From contig NZ_DGLD01000005.1 in NCBI RefSeq assembly GCF_002387245.1, positions 1-33,892 on the forward strand: 33,892 nucleotides of DNA, read 5' to 3'. How positions within the stretch are numbered: the stretch's first letter is position 1; each line of letters starts with the position of its first letter. Of this stretch, positions 8,206 through 17,178 are shown one piece after another. Below the pieces are notes generated by a model. That model searched no databases, had not been told where the DNA came from, and was given only the letters and a program-made list of their open reading frames with translations. Origin of the DNA: Brevundimonas sp. UBA4553. Lineage in GTDB: Bacteria; Pseudomonadota; Alphaproteobacteria; Caulobacterales; Caulobacteraceae. Position numbers and translations under genes: made by a program.

Positions 8206-9198
8206 ATGCCCGATACCGTCCACTCGTCGCCGGAACAGATCGCCGCGATGACCGACCGAGCGCGCGAGGTCGTGCGACTGAACATCGAGGCGCTGGAGGC
8301 GCTGGAGCGCTCCATCGACGTCTCGATCGCCCGCGCCTGCGATATCATCCTGTCGCGGCCCGGCTATCTGGTCGTGACCGGAATGGGAAAGTCAGGCCAC
8401 ATCGGCGGCAAGATCGCCGCCACCCTGGCCTCGACCGGCACCAACTCCTTCTTCGTCCACCCGGCGGAGATGAGCCACGGCGACCTGGGCATGCTGCGCC
8501 CCGACACCACCCTGCTGGCGATCTCCAACTCGGGCGAAAGCCGCGAACTGCGTGATCCGCTACTCTACTGCCAGCGCAACGATATTCCGGTCATCGGCAT
8601 CACCCAGCGGGCCGGCAGCTTCCTAGGCCGTCACTCCGCCGTCAGCCTGACCATGCCTACCGTGGCCGAGGCCTGCCCCAACGGCCTCGCGCCGACCACC
8701 TCCACCCTGATGACTCTGGCGATTGGCGACGCCTTGGCCATGGTGCTGATGGATCGGCGCGGATTCACCCGTGAAGATTTCGGCCTGCATCATCCCGGCG
8801 GCGCCTTGGGCATGAGCCTGCAGAGCGTGCGCGAATGGATGGGCGATAACGCCGCCAAGCCAGCCAGCGTGCCGCTGGACGCCAGCTTCAGCGACGTGGT
8901 TTCGGCCGTCAGCGCCGGACGTAAGGGCGCCGTCGCGGTACTGCATTCCGATGGATCGCTGGCGGGGATGATCACCGACGGCGACATCCGCCGCGCCTTC
9001 TCCAATGACATCGCCGCTGTCAGCGCCGAAGACATCATGAGCCGCACCCCCATCACCGTGGACCCTGACGCCCGCATGAGCGACGTGGTCGACCTTCTGA
9101 GCTCCAACAAGATCGCCAACCTCTTCGTGGTCGAGCACAATCGCCCCGTGGCTATCATCCACGTCGCTGAACTCATGCAGGCTGGCTACGTCTCCTGA
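8206..9198 (+). CDS. kpsF: D-arabinose-5-phosphate isomerase, KpsF/GutQ family
   Basis: The 330-residue protein converts ribulose-5-phosphate to arabinose-5-phosphate, the first step to Kdo for LPS or capsule. An N-terminal SIS domain holds GMGKSGHIGGKIAATLAST (59-77), HPAEMSHGDLG (85-95) and the HHPGGALG motif (195-202). Two CBS domains follow at about 208-270 and 277-330. The ATG at 8206 has an AGGAG site 7-8 bases upstream, better than the open extension to 8071. Its stop overlaps the next gene's start (TGATG at 9196-9200), so it heads a polysaccharide operon; a housekeeping Kdo role or a cluster-specific paralogue are both possible. Confidence 0.94.
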   Translation: MPDTVHSSPEQIAAMTDRAREVVRLNIEALEALERSIDVSIARACDIILSRPGYLVVTGMGKSGHIGGKIAATLASTGTNSFFVHPAEMSHGDLGMLRPDTTLLAISNSGESRELRDPLLYCQRNDIPVIGITQRAGSFLGRHSAVSLTMPTVAEACPNGLAPTTSTLMTLAIGDALAMVLMDRRGFTREDFGLHHPGGALGMSLQSVREWMGDNAAKPASVPLDASFSDVVSAVSAGRKGAVAVLHSDGSLAGMITDGDIRRAFSNDIAAVSAEDIMSRTPITVDPDARMSDVVDLLSSNKIANLFVVEHNRPVAIIHVAELMQAGYVS

Positions 9199-10469
9199 TG
9201 ACCCAGGACATTCTGTTCGACGCCAGTCGTCTTCTCAGCCGCACCGATCGTAGCGCTCCCACAGGCGTCGATCGCGTCTGCCTGGCCTACGCCGAATGGC
9301 TGATGGATCATCCCGACTATCGCATGGTGCCCGTCAGATCCCGGCACGACCAACTGGCCGCCGTCGATTCGCGCTGGTTCCGGGAGTGCATGACCGAGCT
9401 GAGACAGCGCTGGACCGGCGACGCTTCCCATCGCGCCCTGAACGCCAACGAGCGCCGTCTGTTCGCGGCGTTGGAAGCGACCCAGCCCACGACCTCGGTG
9501 ATCGGCCAGGCGCCCGCCCCGGATGAACCGCGTCCAGGCAAGAAGGCCCGTGTCTGGAAACAGTATTTTCGATCGCGTCGGGTCGCGGCTCCGCCCCCCG
9601 CCCAGCTCTATTTCAACGTGGGCCACACCAGCCTGAACACGCCGGAAATCCTGACCAGCCTTGGCGCGCGGGGGATCGACCGGGTGGTCATGCTGCACGA
9701 CCTCATCCCCATCACTCATCCTGAGTTCTGCCGGCCCGGCGATGGGGCCAAGCATCGACGCCGCGTGCTGACCGCATTGCGCCACGCGTCGCGCATCGTG
9801 GTCAATTCCCAGTACACCGCCGACGAACTGCTAGCCTTTGCGGATCGAGAGAACATGCCCTCTCCGCCGATCGACGTCGCCCATCTCGGCCTCGAGCCGA
9901 TTTTCCAGCGTGGCCAGCCCAACGGGGCCCGGCGTCCCTATTTCGTCCACGTCGGCACGATCGAGGCGCGCAAGAATCTCGCCTTCCTGCTGACCATCTG
10001 GCGCCGCCTGCATGAGAAGATGGGCGATCAGGCCCCCCGACTGGTGCTGATCGGGCGCTACGGCTGGGAAAACGAGGCGGTGCTCGATCACCTGCAGCGC
10101 TCGCCCAATCTGCAGGGACTGGTGCATCAGGCGGAGAACCTGCCCGACACCGCCCTGGCCGATCTCATGAACGGGGCCCAGGCGGTCCTGGCCCCCTCCT
10201 CCGTCGAGGGTTTTGACCTGCCAGCGGTCGAGGCTTCCGCGCTCGGCGTGCCACTGATCGCATCAGACATTCCCGCGCACCGCGAAATGGTGCCGCAAGC
10301 CACCCTGATTGATCCTCTGGACGGTCTGGGTTGGATGGCGGCGCTGGAGGCGGCCACCCGGCTCCGCCCCGTCGCGCCCGCCTACTCGGCCCCCACCTGG
10401 AAGAGCCATTTCCAGTCGATCGAGGATCATCTGCTGCCCCCACTGGCGGCGACAGCCACAGCCGGGTAA
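9198..10469 (+). CDS. GT4-family glycosyltransferase
   Basis: The 423-residue GT-B enzyme has its donor-binding half at about 235-400. It includes the FVHVGTIEARKN entry loop, VLIGRYGW, and an E-x7-E type motif in SSVEGFDLPAVEAS, typical of GT4 retaining transferases using nucleotide sugars. The N-terminal half contains HDLIPITHPEF, common in mannosyl- and rhamnosyl-transferases of polysaccharide clusters. No membrane segment is visible. It overlaps kpsF by one base and precedes a Wza-type export gene, so it probably adds a sugar to a lipid-linked surface glycan. The sugar and linkage cannot be read from the sequence. Confidence 0.9.
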   Translation: MTQDILFDASRLLSRTDRSAPTGVDRVCLAYAEWLMDHPDYRMVPVRSRHDQLAAVDSRWFRECMTELRQRWTGDASHRALNANERRLFAALEATQPTTSVIGQAPAPDEPRPGKKARVWKQYFRSRRVAAPPPAQLYFNVGHTSLNTPEILTSLGARGIDRVVMLHDLIPITHPEFCRPGDGAKHRRRVLTALRHASRIVVNSQYTADELLAFADRENMPSPPIDVAHLGLEPIFQRGQPNGARRPYFVHVGTIEARKNLAFLLTIWRRLHEKMGDQAPRLVLIGRYGWENEAVLDHLQRSPNLQGLVHQAENLPDTALADLMNGAQAVLAPSSVEGFDLPAVEASALGVPLIASDIPAHREMVPQATLIDPLDGLGWMAALEAATRLRPVAPAYSAPTWKSHFQSIEDHLLPPLAATATAG

Positions 10470-10498
10470 GCATCAGGCGTAACTGAAGCAGAGCTGCA

Positions 10499-11647
10499 AT
10501 GACCCGTACCGCCGCCAGTCTGATGATTCTTGCTCTCGTCGCCGGCTGCTCGACGCTGCCTCGCGACGGACCGTCCGGCTCCGGCGTGGTCAAGCAGGCG
10601 AGCACCGCTGAACGCCAGGGCGACTACGCCTTGATCGATCTCGACTTCGCGCTCAGTGAGCGGTTGAAGGCGGCGCCGTCGCGATCCTTTACAACCTTGG
10701 CGCTGGCGTCCAGCGACGCCCCGACCGACATCATCGGCATCGGCGACACACTGGCCGTCGCCATATACGAACCCAGCGGCAGCCTGTTCGGCGGACGCAG
10801 CTCGGGTGGAGACGTCCAGTCGGGCAACCAATCCCTGCCGCCCATGGTGGTGGATCGCAGCGGAGCAATCGCGGTGCCCTTCGCCGGCGCCGTGCCGGTG
10901 CAGGGTTTGACCCCTGGCCAGGCCTCGGCCGCCATTCGGCGCGCGCTGATCGGCAAGGTCGGCAATCCCCAGGTCCTCGTCACCCTCGCGGCCAACAGCT
11001 CGAACACCGTCACCATTCTGGGGGAAGTTCGCAGCCCTGGCCGACAGCCGCTGGCCGCCAACAGCGACCGCATCCTGGACGTCATCGCCGCCGCCGGCGG
11101 ATCGTCGCGTTCCGTTTACGACGTCACCGTTCGCATTCAACGCGGCGGTCAGACCTATGCGGCGCCGATGTCGATCGTGACGACCGAGTTCAACGAGAAC
11201 GTCCGGCTTCAGCGGGGCGATCAGGTCAATCTGGTCTACCAGCCGCGTCGGTTCAGTTCCTTCGGAGCCTTCAACGCCGTGGCCCGGACAGACCTTCCGC
11301 CGGGGCCACTGACCTTGGCGGAAGCGCTGAGCGGCGTCGGCGGACTGGATTCCAACCTTGCCGACGCCAAGTCGGTGCTCGTTTTCCGCTTCGAGCGCCC
11401 GGAAGTCGCTCAGGCTCTGGGCATTCAGCAACCCGCCACCCCACGCGGCGTCCCGGTGGTCTACCGGCTCAACCTCAACGAAGGCTCTGGCTTCTTCATC
11501 GCCAGCAACTTCCAGATCGAGCCTGACGACGTCATCTACGCGCCCCGATCCGGCGCCGCGGAAGCTCGCAAGTTCTTCGAGTTCGTGCAGAGCGTGACCC
11601 GCGTGATCTACGACGTTTCCGTCACCAGCACGATCAACGTCGACTAA
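10499..11647 (+). CDS. Wza-type polysaccharide export lipoprotein
   Basis: The 382-residue protein starts with a lipoprotein signal (MTRTAASLMILALVAGC, lipidated C17), so it should be anchored in the outer membrane. A Poly_export domain follows at about 75-165 (IGIGDTLAVAIYE, then VDRSGAIAVPFAG), then SLBB-type repeats: one near VTILGEVRSPGRQPL, a second towards the C-terminus before DDVIYAPRS. Such proteins form the periplasm-spanning outer-membrane channel for capsule or exopolysaccharide. The gene lies 29 bases after the glycosyltransferase. No Wzc/Wzb kinase-phosphatase pair is in the window. Confidence 0.92.
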   Translation: MTRTAASLMILALVAGCSTLPRDGPSGSGVVKQASTAERQGDYALIDLDFALSERLKAAPSRSFTTLALASSDAPTDIIGIGDTLAVAIYEPSGSLFGGRSSGGDVQSGNQSLPPMVVDRSGAIAVPFAGAVPVQGLTPGQASAAIRRALIGKVGNPQVLVTLAANSSNTVTILGEVRSPGRQPLAANSDRILDVIAAAGGSSRSVYDVTVRIQRGGQTYAAPMSIVTTEFNENVRLQRGDQVNLVYQPRRFSSFGAFNAVARTDLPPGPLTLAEALSGVGGLDSNLADAKSVLVFRFERPEVAQALGIQQPATPRGVPVVYRLNLNEGSGFFIASNFQIEPDDVIYAPRSGAAEARKFFEFVQSVTRVIYDVSVTSTINVD

Positions 11648-11650
11648 ACC

Positions 11651-12160
11651 ATGCTGGGCCGCTTCGGACGCCGTCGCTCGGAGGCCTCGTCCAGTGAGTT
11701 GACGCTGGAACAGTCTGAAGCGGCGCCGTCGCTCCCCGCTCTGCTGTCGCTGCTACAGGCCATCGAGGCCTCGGCCAGACAGGTCTATGGACGTCATGGC
11801 CTGCCTCAGAAGGCAGGTCACTATCGTCGTCCTGCGGAAGGCGGTCCTTGGGAGCCGCTCGGCGAACACCTGAGCCCCGCCGAAAAATGGGCGCTGATCG
11901 ACGGCCCGGACGGGATGCAATGGCGCTACGCCGCCCATGAGGCCCTGGGCGCGTCCTCAGACATCGCCGTCGTGCGACAGGCGTCGGCGATACTGGCGGC
12001 CTGCCTCGGTCTACGCCAACGCCTGGCCGAGCAGACAGTGATTTCCCATCAGGATCTGGCCGACGCCATCCGGCTGGGCGACGCCTGGCGTCGCCTGGAC
12101 GAGGACGGCGGCTATGACCTGTCAGATACAAGGCCGCCGCCCTCACTCCCACCGGAGTGA
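11651..12160 (+). CDS. Uncharacterised protein in polysaccharide operon
   Basis: I do not recognise this 169-residue protein. It begins only 3 bases after the export lipoprotein stop, so it is surely cotranscribed. It has no signal peptide or membrane segment, a basic start (MLGRFGRRRSE), a helical middle with LLSLLQAIEASARQVYGRHG, and tryptophan-containing motifs GPWEPL and KWALIDGPDGMQWRY. A proline-rich tail (RPPPSLPPE) ends it. Size and composition suggest a soluble accessory or regulatory partner of the export or glycosyl-transfer step, but nothing in the sequence proves that. It ends 3 bases before the convergent monooxygenase gene. Confidence 0.8.
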   Translation: MLGRFGRRRSEASSSELTLEQSEAAPSLPALLSLLQAIEASARQVYGRHGLPQKAGHYRRPAEGGPWEPLGEHLSPAEKWALIDGPDGMQWRYAAHEALGASSDIAVVRQASAILAACLGLRQRLAEQTVISHQDLADAIRLGDAWRRLDEDGGYDLSDTRPPPSLPPE

Positions 12161-12163
12161 AAA

Positions 12164-13153
12164 TCAGGCCTGGCCGGCCGCCTGCGCCAAGAGCTCAATC
12201 GACCGCACGCGCGCCGTCGGATCCCAGATCTGGCTTGTGACCATCAGTTCGTCGGCCCCGGTCTTGGCGATGAAGGCCTCAGTGGTTGCTCGGACGGTTT
12301 CAAGCGAGCCCACAGCAGAGCAGGCCAGGGCCGCGTCGATCATGCCGCGCGCGGCGCCGTCCAGTCTCTCATAATAGCCTTCGACAGGCGCGGGCAGCTT
12401 GCCGGGACGCCCCGTCCTCAGGTTGACGAACGCCTGCTGGACCGAGGTGAACAACAGACGCGCCGCTTCGTCCGTATCCGCCGCGAATACGTTGTAGCCC
12501 AGCATGACGTAAGGCTTGTCCAGATAGGCCGAGGGACGGAAGGTCTCGCGATAGATGTCCAGCGCCCGCATCATCTCGCCGGGCGCGAAATGGCTGGCGA
12601 AGGCGTAGGGAAGGCCCAGATGGGCCGCCAGTTGCGCCCCGTAGGTCGAGGACCCCAAAATCCAGATCGGTACGTTTTGCCCTTCGCCGGGGTTGGCGAT
12701 GATGCGCTGATCAGGCGTCGCCGGCGCGAACCACTGCATCAGTTCCATCACATCCTGCGGGAAGGCGTCCACGTCCCCCTGAAGCGTGCGGCGCAAGGCC
12801 CGCGCCGTGGCTTGGTCCGAACCGGGCGCGCGGCCCAGGCCCAGGTCGATACGGCCGGGGTGCAGGGCGTTCAGCGTGCCGAACTGTTCGGCGATGACCA
12901 GAGGCGCATGATTGGGCAGCATGACGCCGCCGGCGCCGACGCGAATGGTCTCCGTCGCCGCCGCTACAGCGCCAATGACCACCGAGGTCGCGGCGCTGGC
13001 GATGCCCGGCATGTTGTGGTGCTCGGCCAACCAGAAGCGTCTGTAGCCTAGCCGTTCAGCGTGGCGCGCCAGGTCGAGCGTGTTGGCCAGCGACTGTGAG
13101 ACATCGGAGCCCTCGGGCACCGGAGCGAGGTCGAGAATGGAAAGCGGGATCAT
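12164..13153 (-). CDS. LLM-class flavin-dependent oxidoreductase (luciferase-like)
   Basis: The 329-residue protein is a single-domain bacterial luciferase-like TIM barrel. Family marks are MIPLSILDLAPV at the start, FWLAEHHNMPGIAS, RVGAGGVMLPNHAPLVIAEQFGTL (split across strands 3-4), and HPGRIDLGLGRAPGS. It resembles the YhbW group, enzymes of unclear substrate that use FMNH2 and oxygen or F420-like cofactors. The ATG at 13153 is preferred over a TTG seven codons upstream because MIPLSILDLAP is the usual family start. The gene stands alone between a convergent operon and engB. Confidence 0.9.
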   Translation of the reverse strand: MIPLSILDLAPVPEGSDVSQSLANTLDLARHAERLGYRRFWLAEHHNMPGIASAATSVVIGAVAAATETIRVGAGGVMLPNHAPLVIAEQFGTLNALHPGRIDLGLGRAPGSDQATARALRRTLQGDVDAFPQDVMELMQWFAPATPDQRIIANPGEGQNVPIWILGSSTYGAQLAAHLGLPYAFASHFAPGEMMRALDIYRETFRPSAYLDKPYVMLGYNVFAADTDEAARLLFTSVQQAFVNLRTGRPGKLPAPVEGYYERLDGAARGMIDAALACSAVGSLETVRATTEAFIAKTGADELMVTSQIWDPTARVRSIELLAQAAGQA

Positions 13154-13210
13154 CCGACCGATATGGGCGCCCAAGTCAGCGGCGCCATACCGACCGGCCG
13201 ATTGTTCGGC

Positions 13211-13879
13211 TCAGATTTCGACGCCGGTCGTCCGCATGATCTCGGCGCGCAACTCCGGCATGCCCGTGCCCTTCTCGGACGAGGTGACCAGCACCGCCGG
13301 GTAGGCGGCGGGGCGCTTGGAAATGGCTTTCAGCGTCGCCGCCTGGACCTTTTCCGCCTCGCCCTTCTTCAGCTTGTCGGCCTTGGTCAGGACGATCTGA
13401 TAGCTGACGGCGGCCAGATCGAGCGCGTCCAGCGCCTCGTCATCGACCTTCTTCAGGCCGTGGCGTGCGTCGATCAGCAGATAGACCCGCTTAAGCGTCA
13501 CCCGGCCGCGCAGATAATCGCGGCCCAGGTCCTGGAACTTCTTGACCGTGGTCTTGGACGCCTTGGCCCAGCCGTAGCCCGGCAGGTCGACCAGGCGCAG
13601 CCGGCCGTCCAGATCGAAAAAGTTGACCTCGCGCGTGCGCCCCGGCTCGTTCGAGGCCCGCGCCAGCTTGTGCATGCCGACCAGAGCGTTGATCAGGCTG
13701 GACTTGCCAACGTTCGAGCGACCCGCGAACGAGATTTCGGGCAGATCGGGATCGGGCAGTTGTTCGATCTTAGCGCAGCCCAGCACAAAGGTCGCCTGCC
13801 GCGAGAACAGCACGCGTGCCGCCTCGATCTCTGCGTCCGAGTATTCTCCGACCTTGGGCTCGTCCGACGGTTGCTCCAA
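13211..13879 (-). CDS. engB: Ribosome biogenesis GTPase YihA/YsxC/EngB
   Basis: The 222-residue essential GTPase helps assemble the 50S subunit. G1 is GRSNVGKSS (53-61), the switch region GRTREVNFF supplies the G2 threonine T82, G3 is DLPGYG (98-103), G4 is TKAD (164-167), and a VTSSEKG G5-like loop follows. The start is a TTG four bases after the yidC stop with AGAAGG upstream; no ATG occurs before the G1 motif, and the next alternative is a GTG at codon 23. The TTG start gives the longer N-terminal tail usual in alphaproteobacteria. It closes rpmH-rnpA-yidC-engB. Confidence 0.95.
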   Translation of the reverse strand: MEQPSDEPKVGEYSDAEIEAARVLFSRQATFVLGCAKIEQLPDPDLPEISFAGRSNVGKSSLINALVGMHKLARASNEPGRTREVNFFDLDGRLRLVDLPGYGWAKASKTTVKKFQDLGRDYLRGRVTLKRVYLLIDARHGLKKVDDEALDALDLAAVSYQIVLTKADKLKKGEAEKVQAATLKAISKRPAAYPAVLVTSSEKGTGMPELRAEIMRTTGVEI

Positions 13880-13883
13880 CGGA

Positions 13884-15680
13884 TCAGGCCTTCTTGAAGC
13901 GGGCGAAGAAAGTGTCGATCGGGTTCTCGGCCTTGAAGCGGTGCATGATGACGTACTGCTGCGCGATCGAGAGAATGTTGTTCCAGGCCCAGTAGATCAG
14001 CAGGCCAGCCGCGAACGGGGCCATAATGAAGGTGAAGATGAAGGGCAGGAAGGCGAAGATCTGACGCTGCATCGGATCCTGCGCCGGCGGGTTCATCGAC
14101 TGCTGCAGCCACATGGTCAGACCATAGACGATCGGCAGGACGCCGAGATGCAACGGACCGTTCAGCAGGCTGCCGACCAGAGGCAGGGTCGAGGGATCCC
14201 AGGGAATGGCGCCGAACAGGTTCCAGATCGTCGAGGGGTCGCGCGCCGACAGGTCGCGGATCCAGCCGAAGAAGGGCGCGTGACGCATCTCGATGGTGAC
14301 GAACAGCACCTTGTACAGGGCGTAGAAGACCGGGATCTGCACCAGGATGGGCAGGCAACCCGCCAGCGGATTGATCTTCTCCCGCTGATACAGGGCCATC
14401 GTCTCCTGCTGCTGCTTCTGCGGATCGTCCTTAAATTTCTTTTTGATCTCCTCCATCTTGGGCTGGAGGGTCCGCATCTTGGAGAGGCTCTCGTAGGACT
14501 TGTTGGCCAGCGGGAACATGACCAGCTTGACCACCACCGTCAGGGCCAGGATGGCCAGACCGAAGTTGCCCAGGAGGCCGTAGAAGAACTCCACGATCAT
14601 GAAGATCGGGCGTGTCAGGAAGAAGAGGTGGCCCCAGTCGATGGCGTAGATGAAGCGCGGCAGGCCCAGGCTCTTCTCGTAACCGGCCAGGATCTCGTTA
14701 CGCTTGACGCCAGCGAACAGACGCTGGGTCTCCTCGATCTGGCGACCGGGCTGGATGGTGCGGGTTGCGCCCAGCATGGCGGCTTCGTGGACATTCAGAC
14801 CCTCGGCGTCGCGGACGGCGAAACGACCCTCGATCTTTTCCTTCTGGTCCGGAATGAGCGCGGCCATCCAGTACTTGTCGGTGATGCCCAGCCAGCCGCC
14901 GGTCGACTGGTTCTCGATGCGCGGCTTCTTGGCCCAGTCCTTGTACTTGACCTGTTCCGTCGTGAACTTCCCGTCTGAACCGAAAGTGCCGATGGCGCCT
15001 TCGTGCAGGATCATCTGCTTGCCCAGATCGGCCGGCACGCCCTGGCGCTCGACGCGGCCATAGGGCGCGATCGTGATCGGCTGGCCGCTCAGGTTGGCGA
15101 CGGTGTCGCTGACGGTGAAGACGTATTGGGTGTCGATGGCGATGACGCGCGTGAAGCGCAGGCCCTGACCATTGTCCCAGGTCAGCTCGACCGGCGTAGT
15201 CGGGGTCAGGGTCGCGCCCTTGGTCAGGCTCCACACGGTGTTCGGGCCGGGAACGCCGCCGGGCACGTTGGGGCCGCTCCAGCCGAACTGGGCGAAGTAG
15301 GCGTGTTCCATGCCCTGCGGACGGAACAGCTCCACCGGTGGCGAATTCTTGTCCAGCGTCTCTTTGTAGTTGGTCAGGTAGAGGTCGTCGATGCGCGCGC
15401 CCTGCAGCGACAGCGAGCCCTTGAGCTTGGACGTCTGGATCGGCACGCGAGCCGCCGTGCCCAGGGCCTTGGCGCGGTCAGCGACAAAGGCGGCCGGCGC
15501 GGCCGAGCCGGAGGTCAGGCTGGCGTCGAGCGTGCTGGCCGCCTTCTCCTCGGCGGCGGCGACCTGTTGCTGGCGGCGCATCTCGGCCTGCGGGCGCATC
15601 ACCATGAAGTAGTACACGCCCATGATCAGGGCCGCGCACACGAAGAAAATGATGGTGTTGCGCGAATTCTCGTTCTGCAT
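13884..15680 (-). CDS. yidC: Membrane protein insertase YidC
   Basis: The 598-residue inner-membrane insertase works alone or with SecYEG. It starts with a transmembrane segment (NTIIFFVCAALIMGVYYFMV) followed by a charged, alanine-rich linker. The large periplasmic P1 beta-domain spans about 85-340. The conserved Oxa1-like core (about 360-590) has five membrane segments, including FFYGLLGNFGLAILAL and a cytosolic coiled-coil loop with LQPKMEEIKKKFKDD. The length and the P1 domain are those of Gram-negative YidC. It starts 5 bases after the rnpA stop, so it is coupled to the rpmH-rnpA operon. Confidence 0.97.
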   Translation of the reverse strand: MQNENSRNTIIFFVCAALIMGVYYFMVMRPQAEMRRQQQVAAAEEKAASTLDASLTSGSAAPAAFVADRAKALGTAARVPIQTSKLKGSLSLQGARIDDLYLTNYKETLDKNSPPVELFRPQGMEHAYFAQFGWSGPNVPGGVPGPNTVWSLTKGATLTPTTPVELTWDNGQGLRFTRVIAIDTQYVFTVSDTVANLSGQPITIAPYGRVERQGVPADLGKQMILHEGAIGTFGSDGKFTTEQVKYKDWAKKPRIENQSTGGWLGITDKYWMAALIPDQKEKIEGRFAVRDAEGLNVHEAAMLGATRTIQPGRQIEETQRLFAGVKRNEILAGYEKSLGLPRFIYAIDWGHLFFLTRPIFMIVEFFYGLLGNFGLAILALTVVVKLVMFPLANKSYESLSKMRTLQPKMEEIKKKFKDDPQKQQQETMALYQREKINPLAGCLPILVQIPVFYALYKVLFVTIEMRHAPFFGWIRDLSARDPSTIWNLFGAIPWDPSTLPLVGSLLNGPLHLGVLPIVYGLTMWLQQSMNPPAQDPMQRQIFAFLPFIFTFIMAPFAAGLLIYWAWNNILSIAQQYVIMHRFKAENPIDTFFARFKKA

Positions 15681-15685
15681 CGGGG

Positions 15686-16114
15686 TCAGCGGTCCTGGCC
15701 GGAGGGGCGCGAATCGTCAGAGGCGCGGGCGGGTGATTTCACCTCATCTCCCATATCGGGAGCCGCGCGCGGGGTTGCGAGCCTTGTAAGGGCCGATTTC
15801 ACATCGTCAAGCAGACGGTCCCAATCGCGGTCCGCCGTGCCCATGCGGGCGATGAACACATAGTCGCAGCCAGGACGCCCGTGCAGGGGCGCCAGAAGCC
15901 GCGCGGCTTCACGCAGGCGGCGTTTGCAACGGTTGCGCACCACTGCCCCGCCCACCTTGCGCGTCGCGGTGAAACCCAGGCGGATCGCGGTCAGGCCGTC
16001 CTGACGATCCAGTTGCTGGACCACCACGGCGCCGCGAGCCTGAGAAACACCTTTGGCGGCCGCCAGAAACTGGGGCCGCCGTGTCAGGCGATCGATTTTC
16101 ATCGGATCGGTCAT
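15686..16114 (-). CDS. rnpA: Ribonuclease P protein component
   Basis: The roughly 142-residue protein binds the RNase P RNA and helps process tRNA 5' ends. The signature is the RNR box in VRNRCKRRLREAARLL, preceded by LGFTATRKVGGAV. The C-terminus carries a disordered tail of about 30 residues (after RLATPRAAP) rich in D, S and P, which is not part of the fold. Start choice is between ATGs at 16114 and 16102 and a TTG at 16126; I took the first ATG. It follows rpmH and precedes yidC by 5 bases. No yidD gene is seen between rnpA and yidC. Confidence 0.93.
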   Translation of the reverse strand: MTDPMKIDRLTRRPQFLAAAKGVSQARGAVVVQQLDRQDGLTAIRLGFTATRKVGGAVVRNRCKRRLREAARLLAPLHGRPGCDYVFIARMGTADRDWDRLLDDVKSALTRLATPRAAPDMGDEVKSPARASDDSRPSGQDR

Positions 16115-16146
16115 GCGCCCGCCCAAAGGGTAATGGGCGCGTGACG

Positions 16147-16281
16147 TCAGGCCGTCAGGCGCTTACGGCCTTTGGCGCGGCGACGCGCAACAATCTTTTG
16201 ACCGTTCTTGGTGGCCATCCGCGAACGGAAGCCGTGACGGCGCTTGCGCACGAGTCGCGACGGCTGATAGGTCCGCTTCAC
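16147..16281 (-). CDS. rpmH: 50S ribosomal protein L34
   Basis: The 44-residue protein has the complete L34 sequence pattern: KRTYQPS at the start, HGFRSRMATKNG in the middle, ARRRAKGRKRL at the end. The start codon is GTG at 16281 with a GGAG site about 7 bases upstream. The frame stays open to 16377 but the added residues are not part of L34. It is the first gene of rpmH-rnpA-yidC-engB; its promoter must lie in the gap to the divergent VTT gene (16282-16449). Confidence 0.97.
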   Translation of the reverse strand: MKRTYQPSRLVRKRRHGFRSRMATKNGQKIVARRRAKGRKRLTA

Positions 16282-16449
16282 GTTCGGCTCCAGGGCTACA
16301 GGGTTGCACAACGGACAACAGTCATCCGCTGCAGGAGGCGGGCGTATAAGCGGCGACGACGGACGAGTCAACGCCAACAGCCGATCCTCAAGCCCGCAGC
16401 CGGCCTGAAATCTCTAGAGAAGCTGAGCCGCGTCGGTTACGGAGCAGGG

Positions 16450-17178
16450 ATGAACCGGGTCAAACGTTTTCTGCCCCTTGCCGTCCTGCTGGCGGCGATC
16501 GCCCTGATCTTCGGCATGGGCTGGAACCGCTACCTGTCGCTGGACACCCTGCGCGAGCACGGCGCGGCGTTCCAGGCTCTCGCGGACGAACATTACTTTC
16601 TGATGCTTCTGGCCCTGATGCTGGTCTTCGCCCTGCTGACCGCCAGCGTGGTGCCCGGCGTGGTCTTCATCACCGTGACCGCCGGCTACCTGTTCGGCCC
16701 CTGGGTCGGGGGCGTGGCCACGGCCTTCGCCGCCACCATCGGCGCCCTGGCCGTCTACTATGTCGGTCGCACGGCTCTGGGAGAATCCCTGCGCAGGCGC
16801 GCAGCCCAGGACACCGGCCTGCTGAAGAAGGTCTGCGAGGGCGTGGACAGGAACACCTTCTGGTATGTGCTGGTGGCGCGCCTGGTCGTGTCGGTGCCCT
16901 TCCACCTGATCAATGTGGCGGCGGGCGTCATGGCGGCGCCCCTGCGACCCTACATGATCGCCACCTTCATCGGCCTGCTGCCCGCCCACATCATCTATTG
17001 CTGGATCGGGGCGGGGCTGAACGACATTCTGGTCGATGATCCCAATCCGAACCTGCAAAGCCTGTTCGCCGAGTTCATGTGGCCGCTGCTGGGCGTGGCC
17101 TTCCTGTCGATGCTGCTGCCCCTCTCGCTCAAATTAGTGCAGAAATGGCGAGCTCGGCACGGCATGGACGCCGCATGA
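16450..17178 (+). CDS. TVP38/TMEM64 (VTT/DedA-like) membrane protein
   Basis: The 242-residue protein has about five to six hydrophobic segments: residues 8-24, 55-75, 78-105, a reentrant-type segment, 160-180 and 205-228. It holds the VTT-domain signature VFITVTAGYLFGPWVGG and a YYVGRTALG loop. DedA/VTT proteins are thought to be phospholipid scramblases or flippases for carriers such as undecaprenyl phosphate in the inner membrane. The ATG at 16450 has GGAGCAGGG directly upstream; the frame before it is antisense to rpmH. The gene overlaps the following histidine kinase by 4 bases. Confidence 0.9.
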   Translation: MNRVKRFLPLAVLLAAIALIFGMGWNRYLSLDTLREHGAAFQALADEHYFLMLLALMLVFALLTASVVPGVVFITVTAGYLFGPWVGGVATAFAATIGALAVYYVGRTALGESLRRRAAQDTGLLKKVCEGVDRNTFWYVLVARLVVSVPFHLINVAAGVMAAPLRPYMIATFIGLLPAHIIYCWIGAGLNDILVDDPNPNLQSLFAEFMWPLLGVAFLSMLLPLSLKLVQKWRARHGMDAA

